A DNA stretch of 6,767 bases. Source: an uncultured Clostridia bacterium. GTDB taxonomy: Bacteria > Bacillota > Clostridia > Christensenellales > Aristaeellaceae. A program made the position numbers and the translations under genes. A model generated the notes under the pieces. It worked only from the letters and a program-made list of their open reading frames with translations, did not search any database and was not told where the DNA came from. Positions 1 through 4,563 of the stretch are shown here, piece by piece; position 1 is the first letter of the stretch, and each line of letters starts with the position of its first letter. The DNA lies in assembly GCA_945877525.1 (NCBI GenBank), contig CAMDVP010000165.1, positions 1 through 6,767 of the forward strand, written 5' to 3'.

Positions 1-37
1 CACTCCCCTCTTTCCCTACACGACGCTCTTCCGATCT
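1..37. other. Illumina adapter (read-1 primer) remnant
   Basis: Bases 8-37 match the 3' 30 bases of the standard Illumina TruSeq read-1 adapter, ending in the diagnostic GCTCTTCCGATCT. Bases 1-7 look like a garbled repeat of the adapter start. The match is seen directly; the adapter sequence is established knowledge. The stretch is library-construction DNA left at a contig end, so genome sequence starts at about base 38. It is open in the reading frame of the kinase to its right, so automatic gene callers will add about a dozen false residues to that protein. Confidence 0.96.
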
Positions 38-1439
38 CCACTACAGGCTGCAGGATCAACTTGGGCACCTGTGCCTCTAACGGTACGTCCGGTGCAACTG
101 AGATCTCCATTCGTACAGAAACGCCGTGGCGGACTTGTTGCAGCTTCATATAGTGTTGTGTCAGCTCCAACTCTTTGCGGAGCGGAATCAGCTCAGCGGT
201 ATCCCCGATCGTCATTCGCAGCAAAGAGGACAGGGATTCACAGAATTCCATTACGTTCCTGTTGCGTCCCATGTCAGCCAGCTGCTGGATGGATGTCAGT
301 GCGTTGTAGATAAAATGCGGCTGAATCTGCATCTGAAGAACCTGCAGCTCGCTCTCCCGACGTTTTTCATTCTGCTGCTCCAGCTCTGACATCATTTTTT
401 GGATGGTCTCTGTCATCCGATTGTATCCATCGGCCAGTTTTTTAACTTCCTGGTTTTCGGTAAACGAAAGGTGAGCAGTTTCTCCTGAATAATCGGTCAT
501 CTTTTGACTCAGGTCATTGATCGGTTTGGTCATGCGGTGTACCGTATGCAGCGTGAACATCAGCATGATGCCCAGACAAAGAGCGGATAAGCCCAGCATT
601 GTCAGCATCATGCGCCTGTTTTGCACAGAGACGGATTCATAATCAGTGATCTCTACCAGCCAGCCATCCCCAAACGGATGCCTCGCTGCTGTCACGAATA
701 CTTCATGCCCTTTCCATTCCGTCTTCGTCGGTTCGTTCGGTGGTAGTGTTTGCACCATTGCCAGCAGCTCCTCCTCATGCGAACCGACGTTGTCGCGCTG
801 GCTGTCAGAGGCCACATCCCCATCTGGTGTGAGCAGCAGAATTCGCTGTTTTTCACTGGTTAAACTACTGTACTGCTTATGAAAAGCGTTTTCCTCAATG
901 CTGATATACAGATATCCGTATACTTTGTCGATGTATTCGCTGTGCAAGATCAAGCCGAGTAACGTCACGCGTTCTCCCGACTGCCGGTGAATACGGGGAT
1001 GCAGCTGCTTGCATATCAGCATGCGCTTATTGGCGAGCATCTTTTTTGTGATTTCCAGATGATTCAGCTCCTCCATTGTGATGCACAGCGGATCAGCTAA
1101 TTCCAAAGAAGCTCCGTATTTCATGCCGTTCGTTCCGATCAGCAGGATTCGCATGCCATAGGCATCGCTCTGGCTGGAAAACGTGGATAGATACTCAGAC
1201 ATCGTCCGAAGCCGGGCATAATAATCATATTGATCTGTTACGGGCTGCCGAAGATTGCTGACAAGATCGTTGTTTAGCGCGATCTGGCTGACGGTATACA
1301 CCATTTGGGAAAAAAGGGAGGAAATGTTATCCTGGGCCTGGGCAAAGGAAAGTGACTGATTTTCCACCATCATTTCATTGGAGATCGTATTATGGCTAAT
1401 CACTGATACAGAAAGCAGCAGAATGCTTAGCACGATCAT
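38..1439 (-). CDS. Sensor histidine kinase, YesM/LytS-like (His_kinase family), cut off at contig end
   Basis: The minus-strand frame is open without interruption from 1466 to the adapter. The ATG at 1439-1437 gives 467 residues. Residues 1-18 are hydrophobic (first membrane segment) and about 19-275 form an extracytoplasmic sensor region. Residues about 277-298 are the second membrane segment, and 299-350 look like a HAMP linker (MTKPINDLSQKM near 303). The His_kinase phosphoacceptor domain starts near 362, with QIQPHFIYNAL at 371-381, so His375 is the likely phosphorylated residue. The protein stops at LILQPVV, just where the family continues with E-N-A and the ATPase domain, because adapter follows. 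A partner AraC-type regulator is usual for the family but is not in the window. The start is doubtful: no ribosome binding site precedes 1439, and homology-like residues (KHSIRILLI) lie upstream of it as far as a TGA at 1469-1467. G+C is lower than in gdhA and pheT. Function is known from the family; the ligand is unknown. Confidence 0.88.
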
Positions 1440-1492
1440 GATCAGAAGGATTCTGATACTGTGCTTTCAAAACGCCAGGCCTTACAAGCATT

Positions 1493-1510
1493 TTTTCAGT
1501 TTCAGGAAAG
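1493..1510. repeat. Direct repeat R1, left copy
   Basis: TTTTCAGTTTCAGGAAAG recurs at 2038-2055 in the same orientation with one mismatch (17 of 18). The two copies lie at opposite ends of the repeat-rich block around the intact tRNA. This copy sits directly upstream of the kinase and may mark the boundary between kinase DNA and element DNA. The match is seen directly; the boundary role is inference. Confidence 0.7.
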
Positions 1511-1521
1511 ATGCCGCTCGC

Positions 1522-1561
1522 ATCGTCCGCCAAAATTAGCACGATCGTCCGAAAAAATTAG
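1522..1561. repeat. Two tandem 18-base direct repeats, 22-base period
   Basis: ATCGTCCGCCAAAATTAG (1522-1539) and ATCGTCCGAAAAAATTAG (1544-1561) differ at two positions and start 22 bases apart, about two helical turns, which would put them on the same DNA face. They lie 30-70 bases upstream of the likely 5' end of the kinase. They could be regulator binding sites for the kinase promoter or iterated transposase/recombinase binding sites at an element end. The related CCGCCAAAGTTAG in inverted orientation at 1934-1946 favours the second reading. Confidence 0.7.
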
Positions 1562-1584
1562 ACGCTGAAGCATAGGCATCAGCG

Positions 1585-1623
1585 AAGGTCGATTAGAAAT
1601 CGGGCTGAATAATTAGAAATCTG
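1585..1623. repeat. Left cluster of TTAGAAAT motifs
   Basis: This stretch carries CGATTAGAAATC (1590-1601, preceded by AAGGT) and AATTAGAAATCTG (1611-1623). Counterparts lie at 1896-1926 across the tRNA as CTAATC and CGATTTCTAATC, largely inverted. Such inverted clusters are typical of the multi-site ends of insertion sequences (for example the IS21 group), but no transposase gene is present and the element is not identified. Confidence 0.5.
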
Positions 1624-1656
1624 CTAACAGGGGTCTTCTCCTGTTAGCAGATTTTT
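1617..1656 (+). terminator. Perfect 15-bp hairpin with T-run, orphan terminator
   Basis: AAATCTGCTAACAGG (1617-1631) pairs without mismatch with 1640-1654, leaving an 8-base loop, and the plus strand continues in Ts to 1656. This is a textbook Rho-independent terminator shape on the plus strand; on the minus strand the run after the stem is only ATTTCTAATT. No plus-strand gene lies to its left, only the antisense of the kinase, so it may be left over from a vanished gene or may block transcription between the tRNA and the kinase. Confidence 0.75.
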
Positions 1657-1674
1657 GCGTTTCGTAGTGTCCCG

Positions 1675-1739
1675 AAAAAGAAAAATCCTACCAGCTTCAC
1701 AGTTGCCTTTTTGAGGGCAAATCTGTCGAATCTGGTAGG
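1675..1739 (-). terminator. Rho-independent terminator of the intact tRNA-Arg
   Basis: Read on the minus strand from just after the tRNA CCA end, CCTACCAG (1739-1732) pairs with CTGGTAGG (1694-1687). An inner stem pairs ACAG with CTGT and TTGCC with GGCAA. It is followed by TTTTT-C-TTTTT (1685-1675). The position 6 bases past the tRNA and the long U-tract fit termination of a monocistronic tRNA transcript. Confidence 0.82.
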
Positions 1740-1744
1740 TAAAA

Positions 1745-1821
1745 TGGCGATCCCGGCGCGATTCGAACGCGCGACGTTCCGCTTAGGAGGCGGACCCTCT
1801 ATCCTGCTGAGGTACGGGACC
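1745..1821 (-). tRNA. tRNA-Arg, anticodon CCT, complete
   Basis: The 77 bases fold fully. The acceptor GGTCCCG pairs with CGGGATC (one G-U), followed by discriminator G and an encoded CCA at 1747-1745. The D-stem is CCTC/GAGG, the anticodon stem TCCGC/GCGGA around loop CTCCTAA (anticodon CCT), the variable loop ACGTC, and the T-stem GCGCG/CGCGC around TTCGAAT. It reads AGG codons. Its stems differ from the second tRNA-Arg 5' half at 2113, so it is not a simple duplicate. A terminator follows it. Repeat motifs on both sides suggest it may ride on an inserted element or sit between two element remnants. No strong promoter is evident; AATAAT about 20 bases upstream is a weak -10 candidate. Confidence 0.95.
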
Positions 1822-1862
1822 GTGCTCTCGAAAGTCCTTATTATTCAAGGCTTCCGAGGTTT

Positions 1863-1878
1863 CGGTGACTGTTCACCG
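1863..1878. repeat. Perfect hexamer palindrome upstream of tRNA-Arg
   Basis: CGGTGA (1863-1868), CTGT, TCACCG (1873-1878) forms a 6-bp hairpin. Weaker outer pairing is possible between AAGGC near 1849 and GCCTT at 1892-1896, followed by Ts on the plus strand. It could be a recombinase or regulator site or a weak plus-strand terminator; nothing decides between these. Confidence 0.45.
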
Positions 1879-1895
1879 TAGAGGTTGGGGTGCCT

Positions 1896-1946
1896 TTTTC
1901 TAATCAGGAAAGGTCGATTTCTAATCAGCTTTTCTAACTTTGGCGG
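1896..1946. repeat. Right repeat cluster, inverted relative to 1527-1623
   Basis: Three motifs occur in order: TTTCTAATC (1898-1905), AAGGTCGATTTCTAATC (1910-1926) and CTAACTTTGGCGG (1934-1946). The last is the inverse complement of 1527-1539 with 12 of 13 matches; the second contains the inverse of GATTAGAAATC at 1591-1601. The order mirrors the left cluster, as expected for two ends of one element with the tRNA and terminators between. No transposase remains, so this would be an internally deleted or non-autonomous copy, if it is one element at all. Confidence 0.5.
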
Positions 1947-2037
1947 TAGGACATTTTCCCACATGCTGATTTCGACCTTGCTGAGTAAGGGTGTCGGAGT
2001 AACTGGGAAACCGGGTCACTTCCGAACGCTGTTCCCG

Positions 2038-2055
2038 TTTTCAGTTTCCGGAAAG
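2038..2055. repeat. Direct repeat R1, right copy, containing palindrome TTTCCGGAAA
   Basis: TTTTCAGTTTCCGGAAAG matches 1493-1510 at 17 of 18 positions. The single difference turns the core into a perfect 10-base palindrome (2045-2054). It lies about 15 bases from the point where the second tRNA-Arg breaks off, so it may be part of the element end at that junction. Role inferred only. Confidence 0.65.
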
Positions 2056-2069
2056 GCGGTAGTCGGCCT

Positions 2070-2113
2070 ACTTCTTAGGAGGCGGTCGCTCTATCCTACT
2101 GAGCTACGGGTGC
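2070..2113 (-). pseudogene. Broken tRNA-Arg (CCT): 5' half only
   Basis: Reading down from 2113: acceptor 5' strand GCACCCG, TA, D-arm GCTC/GAGC, and anticodon 5' strand ACCGC with loop CTCCTAA (anticodon CCT). The 3' anticodon strand should be GCGGT but is GAAGT. Weak resemblance continues for a few bases (GTAGGCCG), but there is no T-arm (no TTCGAAT) and no 3' acceptor or CCA. The 3' half of the intact tRNA at 1745 cannot complete it, because its acceptor strand CGGGATC does not pair with GCACCCG. The gene keeps a good promoter, so it was recently functional or is intact in a version of this locus without the neighbouring DNA. Insertion of an element at the anticodon loop or an assembly chimera would both give this. 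Confidence 0.85.
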
Positions 2114-2130
2114 ACGGCCAAGCGCAGTTT

Positions 2131-2159
2131 ATTATATCACACACCGCAAAAAAGCGCAA
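2131..2159 (-). promoter_or_regulatory. Sigma-70 promoter of the broken tRNA-Arg
   Basis: On the minus strand a perfect -10 box TATAAT (2136-2131) lies 17 bases from TTGCGC (2159-2154, half consensus). The expected start falls about 10 bases before the tRNA 5' end at 2113. The -35 half overlaps the T-run of the gdhA terminator, showing tight packing of the original gdhA-tRNA arrangement. Confidence 0.72.
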
Positions 2160-2205
2160 CGCCCAATCCGTCGCTCCGGCAAAAATGCGGAGAGACGGAC
2201 TGGGC
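2146..2205 (-). terminator. Rho-independent terminator of gdhA
   Basis: On the minus strand, 22 bases past the gdhA stop, an 18-base arm (2205-2188) pairs with 2178-2161, with one G-U and one mismatch, around a 9-base loop. A six-T run (2153-2148) follows after a few bases. It ends the gdhA transcript and separates it from the tRNA unit. Confidence 0.8.
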
Positions 2206-2227
2206 GGGAATGATTCGGGCAAGAGGC

Positions 2228-3565
2228 TTACACCGCGCCCTGGGCCATCATCGCGTCGGCAACCTTCAGGAAACCAGCAATGTTTGCGCCGGCCACATAA
2301 TCGCCTGGGGTGGCATATTCCTTTGCAGCCTCGTCCACCTTGTGGAAAATACCAATCATGATGTCCTTCAGCTTCGCGTCCACTTCCTCAAAGTTCCAGG
2401 ACAAGCGCATGCTGTTTTGGCTCATCTCCAGGGCGGATACAGCCACGCCGCCGGCATTGGCCGCCTTGGCCGGGGCGAAAAGTACGCCGGCCTTCTGGAA
2501 GGCTGCGGTAGCCTCCAGGGTGGAGGGCATGTTCGCGCCCTCGCCCACGGCTTCCACGCCGCCAGCAATCAGCGCCTTGGCGGATTCCTCGTTGATCTCA
2601 TTCTGGGTGGCGCAGGGCAGGGCGATCTGGCAGGGAATCGTCCAGATGCCGGAGCAGCCCTCCGTGTAGGAAGCGGTGGGCACAGCCTTCACATATTCGC
2701 GGATGCGCTTGCGCTCCACTTCCTTGAGCTGCTTGATCACGTCCAGCTTGACGCCGTCAGGATCGTGAATATAACCGTTGGAGTCGCTCATGGCCACCAC
2801 CTTGCCGCCCATCTCAGTGATCTTCTGGGCCGCGTAGATGGCCACGTTGCCGGAACCGGAAATGACCACGGTCTTGCCGGCCACATCCTTGCCGTTGGCC
2901 TGGAGCATGGCCTGGGTCAGGTAGCACAGGCCGAAGCCGGTGGCCTCCTTGCGGGTCAGGGAGCCACCCCAAGTAAGGCCCTTGCCGGTCAGCACACCCT
3001 CGTAGGAGCCGGTGATGCGCTTGTACTGGCCGTACAGGAAGCCGATTTCCCGCGCGCCCACGCCAATGTCGCCGGCGGGCACGTCGATGTCCTTGCCGAT
3101 GTGGCGGTACAGCTCGGTCATGAAGCTCTGGCAGAAGCGCTGCACCTCGTTGTCGCTCTTGCCCTTGGGATCAAAGTCGGAGCCGCCCTTGCCGCCGCCG
3201 ATGGGCAGGCCGGTGAGGCTATTCTTGAGAATCTGCTCCAGGCCCAGGAACTTGATGATGGACAGGTTTACCGAGGGATGCAGGCGCAATCCGCCCTTGT
3301 AGGGGCCGATAGCGCTGTTGAACTGCACGCGGTAGCCGCGGTTAACCTGCACCTGGCCGTTGTCATCAATCCACGGCACGCGGAACATGATAATGCGCTC
3401 CGGCTCCACATAGCGCTCCAGCAAGCCGGCCTTTTCATACTCCGGATGCTTGTCGATGACGGGCTTCAGGGTGGTCAGAATCTCAGTGGCCGCCTGAATG
3501 AACTCGGGTTCATGGGCGTTGCGGGCCTTCAGGCCGTCCAGAACGCGCTGGGCATAATCGCTCAT
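2228..3565 (-). CDS. gdhA: NADP-type glutamate dehydrogenase
   Basis: The product is 445 residues, the usual length of the hexameric small-subunit family (E. coli GdhA has 447). It makes glutamate from 2-oxoglutarate, ammonia and reduced cofactor in the cytoplasm. The N-terminal substrate domain shows GPYKGGLR (substrate Lys90), PIGGGKGGSDFDPKGK (catalytic Lys126) and PAGDIGVG (Asp166). The cofactor domain has the Rossmann loop SGSGNVA (236-242) and GEGANMPS (341-348). The family and residues resemble anabolic NADP enzymes, but cofactor choice is inferred. I chose the start at 3565 because AAAGGAG (3580-3574) lies 8 bases before it; an in-frame ATG at 3586 would add seven residues but lies upstream of that ribosome site. 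It has its own promoter and terminator, so it is probably monocistronic, divergent from the GyrI-like gene. Confidence 0.97.
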   Translation of the reverse strand: MSDYAQRVLDGLKARNAHEPEFIQAATEILTTLKPVIDKHPEYEKAGLLERYVEPERIIMFRVPWIDDNGQVQVNRGYRVQFNSAIGPYKGGLRLHPSVNLSIIKFLGLEQILKNSLTGLPIGGGKGGSDFDPKGKSDNEVQRFCQSFMTELYRHIGKDIDVPAGDIGVGAREIGFLYGQYKRITGSYEGVLTGKGLTWGGSLTRKEATGFGLCYLTQAMLQANGKDVAGKTVVISGSGNVAIYAAQKITEMGGKVVAMSDSNGYIHDPDGVKLDVIKQLKEVERKRIREYVKAVPTASYTEGCSGIWTIPCQIALPCATQNEINEESAKALIAGGVEAVGEGANMPSTLEATAAFQKAGVLFAPAKAANAGGVAVSALEMSQNSMRLSWNFEEVDAKLKDIMIGIFHKVDEAAKEYATPGDYVAGANIAGFLKVADAMMAQGAV

Positions 3566-3573
3566 ATTGATTT

Positions 3574-3580
3574 CTCCTTT
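3574..3580 (-). promoter_or_regulatory. Ribosome binding site of gdhA
   Basis: AAAGGAG on the minus strand, 8 bases before the ATG at 3565-3563. It decides for this start over the in-frame ATG at 3586-3584. Confidence 0.9.
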
Positions 3581-3653
3581 CGACATCGCACGGCCTCATC
3601 CGTGCGGGCTTCAGCGTCTTTGGCGAAGCCGATCAGCATGGAAACCAGCTTCT

Positions 3654-3682
3654 ATTGTACCTGCGCACATGCAGGATGGCAA
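3654..3682 (-). promoter_or_regulatory. Probable gdhA promoter
   Basis: On the minus strand TTGCCA (3682-3677) and TACAAT (3659-3654) are separated by 17 bases, with four and five of six consensus positions. The predicted start near 3647 leaves a leader of about 80 bases before gdhA. The -35 box is overlapped by an inverted repeat that could be an operator. Confidence 0.7.
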
Positions 3683-3694
3683 GAGCAATCCTGC
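3660..3694. promoter_or_regulatory. Operator-like inverted repeats over the gdhA promoter
   Basis: GCAGGAT (3671-3677) and ATCCTGC (3688-3694) form a perfect 7-base inverted repeat with a 10-base gap. A third half-site CCTGC (3660-3664) makes a second palindrome with GCAGG (3671-3675). The pair covers the -35 box and the spacer of the gdhA promoter and lies about 20 bases upstream of the -35 box of the divergent gene. A regulator bound here would be placed to repress gdhA and might affect the divergent gene. The binding protein is unknown. Confidence 0.5.
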
Positions 3695-3715
3695 GTTTTT
3701 CATGTTTTTCTTGCA

Positions 3716-3744
3716 TTGCGCCAGATGTCCGGGCGTGGTATACT
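3716..3744 (+). promoter_or_regulatory. Probable promoter of the GyrI-like gene
   Basis: TTGCGC (3716-3721), a 17-base spacer and TATACT (3739-3744) precede a start near 3751, giving a short leader of about 25 bases to the ATG. GGAGGTG (3761-3767) is the ribosome binding site, 7 bases before ATG 3775. Confidence 0.68.
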
Positions 3745-3774
3745 TGGCGTATCCTGAACTGGAGGTGTACCGGC

Positions 3775-4239
3775 ATGCTGCGTATCGTTTCCCTGCCGCC
3801 CTTCCGTGCGGCGGTGTCCGGGGCCGACCCGAAGGGCGACTTTTCCCCGAATGGCGCCCTTGGGCGGTTCGATCAGTACTTTTCCGCCCTGCAGCCCTCG
3901 CCCCGGGACAGCTTCATGCCCCGCGACTTCTTGTATTATGACCAGGAGCAGGGCGGTATGGTCTGGATGTACGCCCTGGCGGAGGGCCTTTCCGACGGCG
4001 GCTTCCCCACGGCGGACTTTCCCGGCGGGCTGTACACCACCTATGTCTGGCGGGACGGGGACGAAGCGGAAAATGCCCGGCTGTATCGCCGGACGCTGGA
4101 GGCAGTCGAAGCCACGGGCACACTTGCGCCTGATGACACGCGTCCCGCCATGGGGCACATCATCACGCCGCCAGAGGTGCAGCAAGCCCTGGGATATGCA
4201 CAGATGGAAACCTTTCTGCCCATCCGCGTGAAGAAGTAA
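3775..4239 (+). CDS. GyrI-like / AraC effector-binding domain protein
   Basis: A stand-alone protein of 154 residues, predicted soluble, with no signal peptide or membrane segment. Its layout fits the GyrI-like small-molecule-binding fold: an opening strand LRIVSLPPFRAAVSG (2-16), a middle block with FLYYDQEQGGMVWMYAL (52-68), a strand GGLYTTYVWR (84-93), a helix of about 97-114, and a closing strand ending METFLPIRVKK (144-154). The final E-T-F-L-P-I is the family's typical last strand. Members bind hydrophobic or cationic small molecules, as effector domains of regulators or as free binding or hydrolase proteins; there is no DNA-binding domain here, so it is not itself a classical regulator. 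The start is set by GGAGGTG 7 bases upstream; open frame before it lacks such a site. It is divergent from gdhA and convergent with pheT, so single-gene transcription is likely. The family call rests on pattern only. Confidence 0.68.
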   Translation: MLRIVSLPPFRAAVSGADPKGDFSPNGALGRFDQYFSALQPSPRDSFMPRDFLYYDQEQGGMVWMYALAEGLSDGGFPTADFPGGLYTTYVWRDGDEAENARLYRRTLEAVEATGTLAPDDTRPAMGHIITPPEVQQALGYAQMETFLPIRVKK

Positions 4240-4253
4240 CCTTACCGCAAAAC

Positions 4254-4289
4254 GGGGGGAGGCCGTCTCTGAACGTTCTTCCCCCCTCA
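4254..4289. repeat. Direct repeat R2, left copy (hairpin)
   Basis: G6-A-G-GCC-GTCTCTGAACG-TTCTT-C6-TCA is a near copy of 4512-4545, with a shared TCTCTGAACG core. The G6 and C6 runs pair to form a hairpin. It starts 14 bases after the GyrI-like stop codon. It and its partner bound the hairpin array. Confidence 0.75.
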
Positions 4290-4296
4290 GGGTGTC

Positions 4297-4322
4297 AAAA
4301 AAGTGGCTGCGGCCACTTTTTT
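4297..4322. terminator. Bidirectional Rho-independent terminator
   Basis: AAAAAAGTGGC (4297-4307), loop TGCG, then GCCACTTTTTT (4312-4322): a perfect 11-bp stem with six As before and six Ts after, so it works on both strands. It can end the plus-strand GyrI-like transcript and act as a last stop for minus-strand pheT transcripts crossing the hairpin array. Confidence 0.88.
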
Positions 4323-4334
4323 GAGAAGGAGGAT

Positions 4335-4503
4335 CGCTGTCTTCGGACAGCGCAAATCCGCCTGGTCGCTTTGCTCCCGGCCGGCGGATTTGTAAGGTAA
4401 TTTCTCGCCGGAAGCGAGAAAGCCCCGCCCCGTCGGCAAAGCCGCCGGATACGAATAAAGTCGGAGGGACTGCGGTCCCTCCGACGCCTCCCGGGGGTTT
4501 TTT
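4335..4503. repeat. Array of perfect hairpins between GyrI-like gene and pheT
   Basis: Four strong stems follow each other. CGCTGTC/GACAGCG closes a TTCG tetraloop (4335-4352). AAATCCGCC (4354-4362) pairs with 4383-4391. TTTCTCGC (4401-4408) pairs with 4414-4421. GTCGGAGGGAC (4460-4470) pairs with 4475-4485 around TGCG. A small CGGC-AAA-GCCG (4434-4444) lies between, and CCCGGGGGTTTTTT closes the array. On the minus strand the last stem is followed by TTTATT and may be the first terminator of pheT. No credible protein is encoded. The modular make-up suggests a mobile intergenic repeat or a structured RNA; which one is unknown. Confidence 0.7.
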
Positions 4504-4511
4504 GACTGGCT

Positions 4512-4545
4512 GGGGGGAGACCATCTCTGAACGGTCTCCCTCTCA
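4512..4545. repeat. Direct repeat R2, right copy (hairpin)
   Basis: Near copy of 4254-4289. Here GGGAGACC (4515-4522) pairs perfectly with GGTCTCCC (4533-4540) around ATCTCTGAAC. It lies 18 bases beyond the pheT stop codon. Without a T-run it is a poor terminator, though it could protect the pheT mRNA 3' end. Confidence 0.72.
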
Positions 4546-4563
4546 TTTCTATCATCTTCAGAT

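Noticed and set aside
71..882. Short plus-strand frames over the left 900 bases
   Set aside because: All are antisense to the continuous histidine kinase frame, which has the QIQPHFIYNAL motif and a consistent domain order.
1822..2078. Group I intron in the tRNA-Arg(CCT) anticodon loop
   Set aside because: Such introns are known in some bacterial tRNA-Arg(CCT) genes, but no matching 3' exon exists: the only nearby 3' half belongs to an intact tRNA and its acceptor strand does not pair with GCACCCG. About 260 bases without a recognisable intron core also argues against it.
1493..2078. CRISPR array
   Set aside because: The repeats are few, differ in length and orientation, and lack uniform spacers or cas genes.
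1773..2086. Shared CCGCCTCCTAAG in both tRNAs as attL/attR of a small element
   Set aside because: The 12-base identity is simply the conserved anticodon region of two tRNA-Arg(CCT) genes, and recombination across it would not restore a pairing acceptor stem.
1885..2361. Plus-strand frame of 158 codons across the repeats, broken tRNA and gdhA end
   Set aside because: It runs through repeat motifs, a tRNA remnant, a promoter and a terminator, has no ribosome binding site, and its sequence changes character at each of these.
2210..3757. Long plus-strand open frame of 515 codons opposite gdhA
   Set aside because: It is antisense to a clear gdhA with all family motifs. Long antisense frames are common in GC-rich genes, and its His/Leu/Ala/Gly-rich product resembles no family.
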